The position numbers and the translations under genes were made by a program. From contig DASXUF010000153.1 of the NCBI GenBank assembly GCA_036504975.1, forward strand, positions 1 through 46,449: a DNA stretch of 46,449 nt, written 5' to 3'. Origin of the DNA: Candidatus Binatia bacterium (GTDB lineage Bacteria; Desulfobacterota; Binatia; UBA9968). Position 1 is the first letter of the stretch. Each line of letters starts with the position of its first letter. The notes beneath the pieces were generated by a model. That model was not told where the DNA came from, made no database searches, and saw nothing but the letters and a program-made list of their open reading frames with translations. Of this stretch, positions 8,173 to 16,232 are shown one piece after another.

Positions 8173-8218
8173 ATGAGGAAAGTCGGGCAGATGACGCATC
8201 CGCGCTAAGCGGTCTGAG

Positions 8219-9280
8219 ATGAAGGCGCTTGTACTTGCGGGCGGTCACGGGACCAGGCTTCGTCCCCTCACGTATACCATGGCGAAGCAGATCATCCCCG
8301 TGGCCAACAGGCCGATTCTCTCATACGTAATACAGCATATTTCTGAAGCTGGTATTCGCGACGCGGGCATTATCATTTCTCCGGAAACCGGCCCGCAAAT
8401 CCAGGCGTCACTGGGAAAAAATTCTCAGCTGAACTTCACTTACATCACTCAAGAACTTCCTCTCGGATTGGGCCACGCAGTGAAGGTGGCGCGCCATTAC
8501 CTAGCGGATGACCCTTTCGTGATGTATCTGGGAGACAACCTCATTGGCCAGGGAATCCGGGAATTCGTGAAGGCTTTCCAAACTTCCAAGGCCGACGCGG
8601 TTATCCTTCTAAAGGAAGTCGATAACCCCGCGATGTTTGGCGTTGCCCAGGTGGACGGCAGAGGTCGAATCCAACGCTTGGTCGAAAAACCGAAGGAGCC
8701 TCCCAGCAACCTTGCTCTGGTGGGCGTTTACTTTTTCTCGCCGCGCATTCATGACGCCATTTCGCAAATCAAGCCTTCCTTGCGCGGAGAGCTGGAGATA
8801 ACGGACGCAATCCAGAACCTTTTAGAGCAAGGATGCCTGGTCGAGAGTTTCCTCCTCAAGAGCTGGTGGCTTGACACAGGGAAAAAGGACGATCTTTTAG
8901 AAGCGAACCGCCTCGTGCTGGACGAGTGGGCTCAGCGGGAGACAAAAGGGGTTGTGGATGCCGAGAGTCGGGTGGTCGGGCGAGTGCGTCTTGAAACAGG
9001 GGTTCAGGTCATGAGGAGCGAGATCCGAGGCCCCGCTGTGGTTGGGCAGGAGACGATCATTACAGATGCCTTTATCGGCCCCTACACCAGCATCGGTCGC
9101 GATTGTTCCATCAAGAGATCCGCCCTCGAACACTGCGTGTTATTGGATGGCGTCAAGATCGAAGGAATCGAACGAGTGGCTGACAGCATTCTCGGCCGAA
9201 ACGCGGTGGTGCGTGGCGTTAGGGGAAGTTACCAGGCCTTGCGCCTGATGATCGGCGATGATGCGGAGGTCCTGTTGTAG
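8219..9280 (+). CDS. rmlA: Glucose-1-phosphate thymidylyltransferase, long form
   Basis: The enzyme joins dTTP and glucose-1-phosphate to give dTDP-glucose, the first step of dTDP-L-rhamnose synthesis in the cytoplasm. The nucleotidyltransferase signature LAGGHGTRLRPLT is at residues 6-18, with the metal-binding Asp in YLGDN (106) and a VEKPKEPP segment near 157. At 353 residues it is the long StrD-like form, with a C-terminal left-handed beta-helix-like region from about 240. The start ATG has no strong ribosome site. It opens the rmlA-C-B-D operon and rmlC follows directly. The long form is also used for other dTDP-sugars, but the complete rml set here points to rhamnose. Confidence 0.93.
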   Translation: MKALVLAGGHGTRLRPLTYTMAKQIIPVANRPILSYVIQHISEAGIRDAGIIISPETGPQIQASLGKNSQLNFTYITQELPLGLGHAVKVARHYLADDPFVMYLGDNLIGQGIREFVKAFQTSKADAVILLKEVDNPAMFGVAQVDGRGRIQRLVEKPKEPPSNLALVGVYFFSPRIHDAISQIKPSLRGELEITDAIQNLLEQGCLVESFLLKSWWLDTGKKDDLLEANRLVLDEWAQRETKGVVDAESRVVGRVRLETGVQVMRSEIRGPAVVGQETIITDAFIGPYTSIGRDCSIKRSALEHCVLLDGVKIEGIERVADSILGRNAVVRGVRGSYQALRLMIGDDAEVLL

Positions 9281-9847
9281 GTGATTTGTCGCTCGCGGAA
9301 GCTCGATATCCCTGATCTGGTCCTGCTGGAAGCTCAGCGCATTGCGGATCCCAGAGGCTCTTTCATGGAGATGTACAAGCGCTCCGAGTTTTCTCAAGTT
9401 GGAATCTCGGAACATTTTGTGCAAGACAATTACTCTCGTTCCCGCCGACACGTTCTTCGCGGTCTCCACTACCAAAAAGCTCCCAAGGCTCAAGCCAAGC
9501 TGGTAACGGTCCTGCGCGGTGAGATCTTTGACGTAGCCGTCGATATCCGGACGGGCTCTCCGACCTATGGCCGCTGGACATCGGTCGTCCTTTCTTCAGA
9601 GAACCCGGCGATGGTCTACGTCCCTGTCGGGTTTGCCCATGGTTTTTGTGTCTTGAGCGAGGAAGCCGATGTCCTATACAAGGTCAGTGAAGAGTATGCG
9701 CCGGAATTTGATCGTGGAATCGTTTGGAGTGATCCGGACGTCGGCATTCGATGGCCTCTTACAGAGCCGGTTATCTCGGTGAAAGACGCCCGGCTCCCGC
9801 AACTGAAGGACGCCGACAACGACTTCGTTTACGACGAGAAACGATGA
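9281..9847 (+). CDS. rmlC: dTDP-4-dehydrorhamnose 3,5-epimerase
   Basis: RmlC epimerises dTDP-4-keto-6-deoxyglucose at C3 and C5, the third step of the pathway. The 188-residue length is normal for this cupin-fold dimer. DPRGSFMEMYKRSEF (23-37), QDNYSRS and VLRGLHYQ, with the catalytic His63, are diagnostic. VPVGFAHGF and VYDEKR at the C-terminus also fit. It starts with GTG immediately after the rmlA stop and overlaps rmlB by ATGA, so translation is coupled along the operon. Confidence 0.95.
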   Translation: MICRSRKLDIPDLVLLEAQRIADPRGSFMEMYKRSEFSQVGISEHFVQDNYSRSRRHVLRGLHYQKAPKAQAKLVTVLRGEIFDVAVDIRTGSPTYGRWTSVVLSSENPAMVYVPVGFAHGFCVLSEEADVLYKVSEEYAPEFDRGIVWSDPDVGIRWPLTEPVISVKDARLPQLKDADNDFVYDEKR

Positions 9848-10896
9848 GAACGCTCCTTATAACCGGAGGTTGCGGCTTTATCGGCAGCCAATTTGTGCGC
9901 GCGGCTCTTGAGGGAGGGACGTGCCGGGCGGTGAATCTGGACAAACTCACTTATGCCGGCGAGCCGGCTCGCCTCGCGGATGTCGCTGACCATCCTTCCT
10001 ATCGATTCGTGCGTGGCGACATCGCCGATCGAGCGCTTCTGGAGCGGCTGTTCGAAGAGGAGAAGCCGTGGGCGGTGGTGAATTTTGCCGCCGAGTCCCA
10101 CGTGGACCGAAGCATTCTCGATCCCTCGCCCTTCCTTCTGACGAACCTGATCGGAACTCAGGCATTGCTCGACGCGGCGCGCCATCATCAAGTGGAGCGC
10201 TTTCTCCAGGTTTCTACCGATGAGGTGTACGGAGACGCTGAAGGCAAGGCGCCTTTCCGCGAGGAAGATCCGGTCATGCCGAGCAGCCCATACGCCGCGA
10301 GCAAAGCCGCAGCCGATCTCCTTGCCCTGGCTCATGGCCGCACTTACGGCCTTCCGGTCCTCATCGTCCGCAGCAGCAACAACTACGGCCCTTTTCAGTT
10401 CCCGGAGAAGCTCATTCCTCTGATGATTCGCAATGCGATGGCGGGCGCGGAGCTTCCTCTTTATGGGGATGGCCTGCAACGCCGGGATTGGCTTCATGTC
10501 GAGGACAACTGCCGGGCGATCCTTGCCGTTTTGGAGCGTGGCCACACCGGCTCGATCTATAATGCCGCGGTCAGAAAAGACCGGACAAACCTGGAAATTG
10601 TGCGCGCCATATGTCGGCTCTTGGCGGAGGCGGCTGGATTGGAAGCGGAGTCGCTGCACGGGCGCATCCGCTTCGTTGCCGACCGCCCTGGTCATGACCG
10701 CTGCTATGCGGTTGATGCGGATAAGATTCAACGGGAGTTGGATTGGTCTGCCCGGGTTTCTCTTGATGAAGGATTGAGGCGGACGGTTCACTGGTACCTG
10801 GATCACAGAGACTGGCTGGAGCGGATGAATTCGTCCGAATACCGCTCCTATTACGAAACGGTTTACGTTCGAAATTGGGGGCAGTCTGGACGGTAA
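9844..10896 (+). CDS. rmlB: dTDP-glucose 4,6-dehydratase
   Basis: RmlB converts dTDP-glucose to dTDP-4-keto-6-deoxyglucose with bound NAD. This is an extended SDR enzyme of 350 residues with the NAD motif GGCGFIGS (8-15), the catalytic STDEVYGD segment (Thr125, Asp126, Glu127) and Tyr150-x3-Lys154. ESHVDRSI and SSNNYGP are further family signatures. The ATG at 9844, overlapping the rmlC stop, is chosen over a longer in-frame opening from 9751 because the Rossmann motif begins right after it. The next gene overlaps by one base (TAATG). Confidence 0.96.
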   Translation: MRTLLITGGCGFIGSQFVRAALEGGTCRAVNLDKLTYAGEPARLADVADHPSYRFVRGDIADRALLERLFEEEKPWAVVNFAAESHVDRSILDPSPFLLTNLIGTQALLDAARHHQVERFLQVSTDEVYGDAEGKAPFREEDPVMPSSPYAASKAAADLLALAHGRTYGLPVLIVRSSNNYGPFQFPEKLIPLMIRNAMAGAELPLYGDGLQRRDWLHVEDNCRAILAVLERGHTGSIYNAAVRKDRTNLEIVRAICRLLAEAAGLEAESLHGRIRFVADRPGHDRCYAVDADKIQRELDWSARVSLDEGLRRTVHWYLDHRDWLERMNSSEYRSYYETVYVRNWGQSGR

Positions 10897-11756
10897 TGCG
10901 AGTCGCGATCATTGGCGCTTACGGACAATTGGGGAGCGATCTTGTAACGGTCCTGCAGCAAGCCGGAGGCTATCACGTTTTCCCTCTCGCCCACTCGCAA
11001 GTGGACTGCGCGGAGGAGGGTTCTGTCCGGAAGGCTTTGTTGGAAGCGCAACCGGATGTCGTCGTCAACTCGGCGGCTTTTGTTCGCGTCGATGAAGCCG
11101 AAGACCGCCCCGAGGAAGCGTTTCGCACGAACGCGCTGGGCGCTCTTCGGGTGGCAAGAGTGTGTGCGGAGATGGGGGCTGTGTGCGTCTATGTCAGCAC
11201 CGATTATGTCTTTAGCGGTGAGAAGAACGAACCGTACACCGAAGCGGATGCGCCGCGGCCCATCAACGTGTACGGCGCGTCGAAGTTGGCTGGAGAACAT
11301 CTTACACAGCAATCTTCCCTACGCTGCCTGATTGTCCGGCTTGCCAGCCTCTTCGGCAGGGCGGGCGCTCGCGGGAAGGGAGGCAACTTCGTCGAAACTA
11401 TTCTCGCTCAGGCTCGGAGCGAAAAAACGTTGCGAGTTATCGATGACGTCCGGATGTCGCCGACCTATATCTTCGATGCTGCTCAGATCATCGAAAGGCT
11501 CATCGGCGAAAAAGCAATGGGCGTTTTTCATGTGGCCAACGAAGGCTCTTGTACCTGGCATGAGTTTGCGCGCAAAATTCTCGATCTGGCGGCGGTCGAT
11601 GCGACGCCAGAACGTATCTCTTCCAAAGATTTCCCGGCAAAAGCCCGGCGTCCGGCGAACAGCGCTTTAGCGAGCGTGAAAGTGATGCCCGCGCTTCGGC
11701 CCTGGCAAGAAGGTTTAAAGGCCTATCTTGAAGAAACGGGCCATATACAACGCTGA
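10896..11756 (+). CDS. rmlD: dTDP-4-dehydrorhamnose reductase
   Basis: RmlD reduces the 4-keto group to give dTDP-L-rhamnose, the last step. The 286-residue protein has an N-terminal nucleotide site (VAIIGAYGQLGSDL), the STDYVFSG strand, and PINVYGASKLAGE with the Tyr-x3-Lys pair. RMSPTY and WHEFA further downstream fit the substrate domain. The start at 10896 shares one base with the rmlB stop. With this gene the rhamnose pathway is complete, so rhamnosyl transfer is likely among the roles of the surrounding glycosyltransferases. Confidence 0.93.
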   Translation: MRVAIIGAYGQLGSDLVTVLQQAGGYHVFPLAHSQVDCAEEGSVRKALLEAQPDVVVNSAAFVRVDEAEDRPEEAFRTNALGALRVARVCAEMGAVCVYVSTDYVFSGEKNEPYTEADAPRPINVYGASKLAGEHLTQQSSLRCLIVRLASLFGRAGARGKGGNFVETILAQARSEKTLRVIDDVRMSPTYIFDAAQIIERLIGEKAMGVFHVANEGSCTWHEFARKILDLAAVDATPERISSKDFPAKARRPANSALASVKVMPALRPWQEGLKAYLEETGHIQR

Positions 11757-11832
11757 AGCCCGAGTTCTTCCGACCGAACGTCGTACTCGCCTCGTAGGGG
11801 AGGGAGGCAAAACTGAGGAAAAATTTTCTAAA

Positions 11833-13404
11833 ATGCATTTGTTTCAGGCCTGCTGGATCGTATTCATGGTCCTGGCGGCTTCCCTGCCCTACGCGGTGAA
11901 TTACGCAGCGACCCCCGAGGGTTTCCATTACACGTGGATCATCCCCCCTTATCACCAGGATTCCCTCGCCTACATGTCCTGGTCCCAACAGGCCGCTCAA
12001 GGCAGCATCCTCTTCAGGGTCAAATATACCGCGATCGCCCACGAAGCTTTCCTCTTTCACCCTCTCTTCCTTGTATGCGGTTGGCTCAAGGCTCTGCTCT
12101 CCTGGGACATAGGAATCATCCACTGGATGATAAAGGGGCTCGGGATCGTTCTCTTCTGGCTCGTCTATTTCAGGTACGCGGATTATCTCAAGCTAAATCT
12201 CCTCCAGAACGTGACCGCGGCTGTCCTAGTCGGCACCTCTTCCGGATTCGGCTGGTTTTATTTCCAATTTTTTGGCCTGGGGGAAAATTCCCTGAATCAC
12301 CCGATCGACCTGTGGATGCCCGATGCCAACACTTTTTGGTCGTTGCTGTGGAATCCCCTTTTCGCCTACTCCCTGACCGTGCTGCTCCTTTCCCTCTATC
12401 TCCTCGATCGCGGCACCGGGGAAGGTCGTTCCGGTTGTCTATGGCTGAGTGGACTGGCGGCGGGTTTCTTGACGTTGATCCATCCGTACCATGTCCCGCT
12501 TCTCTTTACCCTGGCGGCCTGGGTGGCCTGGTTTCGCCTGCGCGGAAGGGCGCCCGGCATGCTGGCCCGCTATTACGGCGCCGCGCTCCCCTTCGTGGCC
12601 TTCGTCTTCCTGATATCGAGGCTCCATCCCATCGCCTCTCAGCATTCGATGTCGGGGAGCATGCCGAGCGCCCCGCTGGTGGCGCAGGCGCTTGGCTTTG
12701 GTCTTCCCTTTGTGTTGTTTCTGGCGGGCATAGTGGTGGGGCGGAGCGACTTCGTGAAAAAATACTTGCTCCCGGTATCGTGGGTCGTGCTTTCCCTGGT
12801 CTTTTCCCACCTGCCGTTTTGGTTCCAGAGGAAATTCATCTTCGGCGCGCATATCCCCTTGTGCATCCTCGCCGGAGTTTCGTTCGAGATGCTCGTCGCG
12901 CAGGTCGCCGGCCCCTGGCGGCGGAGAGCGCTCGAGGCGGCCGTGCTCGTTGCGGCGGCGGTTACGCTCCCCACCCAGGTATTTCACCTGTTTCTCCAAC
13001 GACAAATCGTCGGGCACAACGACGATGGCGCCTACTACATTAGCCACAGCCTCAGGGAAGCTATGAAATATCTGGAACGAGAGAGCAGCTCAGCAGACCT
13101 CGTTTTCGCCGCCGGATCGACCAGTACCCTCGTGCCGGTGTATGCAGGCAATACAGTCTTATGGGGGCACTGGGCCATGTCCGTGGACCTGTCGGAGAGA
13201 CTCGCATGGAAGGAGAGGGTGTTCGGCAGGGGGCCGACTGAAGAAGCGGGCCGCGAGCTGGTTAAGATGGGCGTGAAATATATTCTCATGGACGATGCAT
13301 TCAGAGGGTCGTTCGGAGATCCGGAGCCCGGATTTCTCGCAGCCTACGGCAAGATTTTCGAAAGAGGGGAAGTGGCAGTTTATCGCTATGAAAAATCATC
13401 ATGA
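11833..13404 (+). CDS. Polytopic membrane protein, GT-C-like
   Basis: The protein of about 523 residues consists mostly of hydrophobic helices, with an early extracytoplasmic loop that carries acidic residues (PPYHQDSLAYMSW) and a second Asp motif (MPDANTFWS). The C-terminal 110 residues are soluble and end in an Arg-Tyr-rich strand. This is the layout of lipid-linked-sugar-dependent GT-C transferases, though I do not recognise a specific family. ATG 11833 is preferred; an in-frame TTG at 11728 would overlap rmlD and add 35 polar residues. GAGGAA lies rather far (13 bases) upstream. It follows rmlD closely and may be cotranscribed. Confidence 0.65.
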   Translation: MHLFQACWIVFMVLAASLPYAVNYAATPEGFHYTWIIPPYHQDSLAYMSWSQQAAQGSILFRVKYTAIAHEAFLFHPLFLVCGWLKALLSWDIGIIHWMIKGLGIVLFWLVYFRYADYLKLNLLQNVTAAVLVGTSSGFGWFYFQFFGLGENSLNHPIDLWMPDANTFWSLLWNPLFAYSLTVLLLSLYLLDRGTGEGRSGCLWLSGLAAGFLTLIHPYHVPLLFTLAAWVAWFRLRGRAPGMLARYYGAALPFVAFVFLISRLHPIASQHSMSGSMPSAPLVAQALGFGLPFVLFLAGIVVGRSDFVKKYLLPVSWVVLSLVFSHLPFWFQRKFIFGAHIPLCILAGVSFEMLVAQVAGPWRRRALEAAVLVAAAVTLPTQVFHLFLQRQIVGHNDDGAYYISHSLREAMKYLERESSSADLVFAAGSTSTLVPVYAGNTVLWGHWAMSVDLSERLAWKERVFGRGPTEEAGRELVKMGVKYILMDDAFRGSFGDPEPGFLAAYGKIFERGEVAVYRYEKSS

Positions 13405-13424
13405 CCCTTCAAAGATAAATAAGC

Positions 13425-15506
13425 ATGGCTGATACGCGAACCGCGAGAAAATCAAAGGCGCCCATGCAGGCTCGTCCCGGCGCCGAGGCCGGCGGTATTT
13501 CCCGGCTGTGGTCCGATGGCAGCCTCTTCGCCGCTGTTGTTGTCCTGGCTTTCGTCGTTCGCCTCGTCTATCTTTTTCAAATCGAGTCGATCCCTCTTTT
13601 CTATCATCTCCCTGGAGATCCTCGAACCTACGATGAATGGGCTCGACACATCGCCGCCGGGGAAGGGTTGGGTCAGGGTGTCTTCTATCAGACCCCGCTT
13701 TATCCTTGCTTCCTCGCCCTCCTTCAAATTATTCTGGGACACAATCTTTGGTCGATCCGCGTTGCGCAGATCGTATTGGGGGCTCTTTCCTGCGGTCTAT
13801 TGTTTTGGGTAGGAAAGTCTCTTTTTTCTCGCGCCGCGGGAGTTGCGGCCGGCGTGGTCCTCTCGCTCTACGCGCCGGCGATCTTTTACAGCGGACTGAT
13901 CGACAAACCTGCGCTTGATCTCTTCTTGGTCAGCTTGCTGCTCGTTCTCTTGGCCAGCGCGGTAAAAAATTTTCATTGGGCGAATTGGATTGGCCAGGGG
14001 ATCGTCCTGGCTATGTTGGGGCTTTCGCGTGAGAACGCTTTGTTACTGGCTCCCGTCATCGTCGTTTGGATCTGGCTTGCCTTTCAAAATCACCCGCTGC
14101 GGACCAAGCTCAACTGGACGGGAATTTTCGCTCTGGGATTGGTACTCGTCCTCCTTCCCGTCGGTTTGCGCAATCTTTTCGTCGGCGGCGAGTTCACCCT
14201 TACTACATCGCAGCTCGGCCCGAACTTTTTTATCGGCAACAATCCCAAGGCCGATGGCACTTACGCCTCTATCCGAGCAGCTCAAGGCGTGTCGCAATTC
14301 GAACGGAAAGAGGCGACGCGCCTGGCCGAGCAGGCCGAGGGACGCTCGCTCTCGCCGCGAGAGGTTTCGCGCTACTGGTTGGCACGCTCGCTGGATTACA
14401 TCCGCTCTCAGCCGCTCGGCTGGCTCGGCCTGGTGGGCAAGAAATGGCTCGTCGTGTGGAACGTGCGGGAGATCGAAGACTCCGACGATTTTTATTTGTA
14501 CCAGCAGTGGTCCTGGCTGCTGCGACTCTTGGGTTCGGTCGGCCATTTCGGATTGTTGGCGCCGCTCGCCGCGATTGGAATTTTTCTCACGTGGAACGAC
14601 TGGCGCAGGCTGTGGTTGTTTTACGCAATCATCTTAACGCTCGCTTTCAGCGTGGCCCTGTTTTTCGTCTTCGGGCGCTATCGGTTTTCCATGGTCCCAT
14701 TTCTCGCGCTCTTTGGCGGCGCCGGCGTGGTTTCAGCTTTCGATTCGTTGCGGTGTCGCAGAATTCGCGAAATCCTGATATCCGCCGGTGTAGCCTTCGT
14801 TGTTCTTGTGACGGCCCACTTGCCCGTCGTTGACAAGGCGGGACTTTCGGCGCCCGGATATAATAATCTGGCCATCGCTTTCAGCGAGGAGGGCAAAACT
14901 GCGGAGGCGATAGAAAGCCTGCAACAGGCTGTGTGGCTCCAGCCGTCGTACGGCGTCGCCCATTTTAATCTGGCAAATCTCTACGCGAAGCTCGGCCGGC
15001 TCGAAGAGGCCGCGCAACAGCAACGGGAAGCAGTGCGACTTTATCCCCGCTTTGCCGAGGCGCGAAACAACTTGGGACAGGTCCTTGCCACGCAGGCTGA
15101 GATGGAAGGCGCCATCGAGCAGTTCCGTAAAGCCTTGGAGATCGATCCGGCTCTCAGCGACGCGCACTTTAATCTCGGCATCGTTTTGGGCAAGCAGGGC
15201 CGGCCTGAAGAGGCCCTCTATCATTTCCAGCAGATTCTCAAGAGGAGTCAGGCCTACTATTATTTAGGCAGAGTCGCGGCGAGCCAAGGCAGGCTGGATG
15301 AAGCGGTCGGCCATTTTCGCCAAGCGCTACTTATCGAGCCCGATTTTGCCGAGGTTCATGAGAGTTTGGCTCAGGTACTTGCGCAGCAAGGCAAGAAGGA
15401 CGAGGCGCTGAAACACCGGCACGAGGAATTGCGAATTCGCCGACCAGGACCTAAGGGATCAGGTGGCCGGCTCGGAGCGCAAATGCCGGGTGCTGATCAT
15501 CCTTGA
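13425..15506 (+). CDS. GT-C glycosyltransferase fused to TPR repeats (TMTC-like architecture)
   Basis: Residues about 30-465 form a PMT/ArnT-like membrane domain with the acidic loop GDPRTYDEWA, YQTPLYP and multiple hydrophobic helices. Residues about 478-680 hold six TPR motifs (for example NLANLYAKLGRLEEA and NLGIVLGKQGRPEEA). GT-C plus TPR is the architecture of eukaryotic TMTC O-mannosyltransferases, where the TPRs face the lumen and bind acceptor proteins. The bacterial counterpart may glycosylate exported proteins. The last 20 or so residues come from reading into a repeat at 15450-15486 and are probably not native. It begins 20 bases after the previous gene. Confidence 0.85.
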   Translation: MADTRTARKSKAPMQARPGAEAGGISRLWSDGSLFAAVVVLAFVVRLVYLFQIESIPLFYHLPGDPRTYDEWARHIAAGEGLGQGVFYQTPLYPCFLALLQIILGHNLWSIRVAQIVLGALSCGLLFWVGKSLFSRAAGVAAGVVLSLYAPAIFYSGLIDKPALDLFLVSLLLVLLASAVKNFHWANWIGQGIVLAMLGLSRENALLLAPVIVVWIWLAFQNHPLRTKLNWTGIFALGLVLVLLPVGLRNLFVGGEFTLTTSQLGPNFFIGNNPKADGTYASIRAAQGVSQFERKEATRLAEQAEGRSLSPREVSRYWLARSLDYIRSQPLGWLGLVGKKWLVVWNVREIEDSDDFYLYQQWSWLLRLLGSVGHFGLLAPLAAIGIFLTWNDWRRLWLFYAIILTLAFSVALFFVFGRYRFSMVPFLALFGGAGVVSAFDSLRCRRIREILISAGVAFVVLVTAHLPVVDKAGLSAPGYNNLAIAFSEEGKTAEAIESLQQAVWLQPSYGVAHFNLANLYAKLGRLEEAAQQQREAVRLYPRFAEARNNLGQVLATQAEMEGAIEQFRKALEIDPALSDAHFNLGIVLGKQGRPEEALYHFQQILKRSQAYYYLGRVAASQGRLDEAVGHFRQALLIEPDFAEVHESLAQVLAQQGKKDEALKHRHEELRIRRPGPKGSGGRLGAQMPGADHP
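15450..15486. repeat. Direct repeat copy A: remnant of a lost minus-strand gene end
   Basis: These 37 bases match 16196-16232 at 33 positions. Read on the minus strand, copy A and its upstream flank encode FALRAGHLIP and a stop, close to FVLRAGGLIP at the end of the minus-strand membrane protein at 16197. Copy A therefore looks like the surviving 3' tip of a paralogue. The C-terminus of the TPR protein now runs through it in the opposite sense. Confidence 0.75.
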
Positions 15507-15574
15507 AGACTGGACCGCGGCTTCGGAGCGAGGCTGGACATTCGCTCGGTCGTGTTGTAATGGGGCGGACTGGT

Positions 15575-16177
15575 ATGAAGGAAGTTGTCTATATATGCAC
15601 CGCAGGTTGCGGCGATAGCGCGACTGAGGAAGAATACCGGGGTGGAAAGGCGGTCTGTGCCGTTTCCGGTTGTGAGAAATTTGGCCAGCCCTTGGACCGG
15701 AAAATTTGGTGTTCGGAGTGCGGCGGATATGTCAATGATGCGCACGAGCACACCGAGAAATCGGCGCCATTGTTGTCTCGGCCAATGCTCTATGCCGGCG
15801 TTGGAGTGGGATTTGTATTGATCGTGTTGTACCTCTTACTCAATGGAGTTCAGAGCTATTTTCGTCCGCGGAGCAAGGGGAACGATTTGGCTGCCGCATT
15901 GCAGGTCTTTGAAAAGACGAAAACGATAGAGGTTACCGACTACGATTTCATGCCGAAAACCGGCGCGGTGAAGTTCGGGGACAAGGTGACATGGAAAAAT
16001 CTAGGCACCCAAGCTCATACTGTGACGTTTCGCTTTCTCTCGAAGAATCTTTATCCCGGAGAGGAGTGGTCCTGGACTATCGGCCGAGATATCTTCACCC
16101 AGGGCGAAAATATCTACTGGTGTGATATCCACCGAGGAAAGGGAATGGATGGAGCCTCTCTGGTGGTGGCAGAATAG
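15575..16177 (+). CDS. Membrane-anchored zinc-ribbon/blue copper (cupredoxin) protein
   Basis: The 200-residue protein has three parts. Residues 1-50 hold six Cys as C8-x3-C12, C28-x4-C33 and C46-x2-C49, resembling a zinc ribbon or rubredoxin-like fold. One membrane helix spans about 71-92. Residues about 116-200 form a plastocyanin-like domain with the full type 1 copper set His148, Cys183, His186 and Met191 (WCDIHRGKGM). If the N-terminus is inside, the metal ribbon is cytoplasmic and the copper domain periplasmic, suggesting electron transfer or copper sensing. ATG 15560 is an alternative start; 15575 has GGGGCGG six bases upstream. The gene is flanked by direct repeats and sits among unrelated sugar-transfer genes. 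Confidence 0.8.
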   Translation: MKEVVYICTAGCGDSATEEEYRGGKAVCAVSGCEKFGQPLDRKIWCSECGGYVNDAHEHTEKSAPLLSRPMLYAGVGVGFVLIVLYLLLNGVQSYFRPRSKGNDLAAALQVFEKTKTIEVTDYDFMPKTGAVKFGDKVTWKNLGTQAHTVTFRFLSKNLYPGEEWSWTIGRDIFTQGENIYWCDIHRGKGMDGASLVVAE

Positions 16178-16195
16178 TGGATTCTCCGAGGAGGG

Positions 16196-16232
16196 CCTAA
16201 GGGATCAGGCCGCCGGCTCGGAGAACAAATGC
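16196..16232. repeat. Direct repeat copy B: 3' end of the minus-strand membrane protein
   Basis: This copy contains the genuine end of the minus-strand gene (stop at 16197-16199, preceded by codons for VLRAGGLIP). It matches copy A at 33 of 37 positions. The two copies lie 746 bases apart and bracket the cupredoxin gene. Confidence 0.75.

Noticed and set aside
8175-8190. GAGGAAAGTC-like word reminiscent of RNase P RNA
   Set aside because: Only about 30 bases follow before rmlA starts, and none of the other conserved RNase P RNA regions are present.
9829-10806. Open frame of 325 codons antisense to rmlB
   Set aside because: rmlB is certain on the plus strand, and the antisense product has no recognisable motifs.
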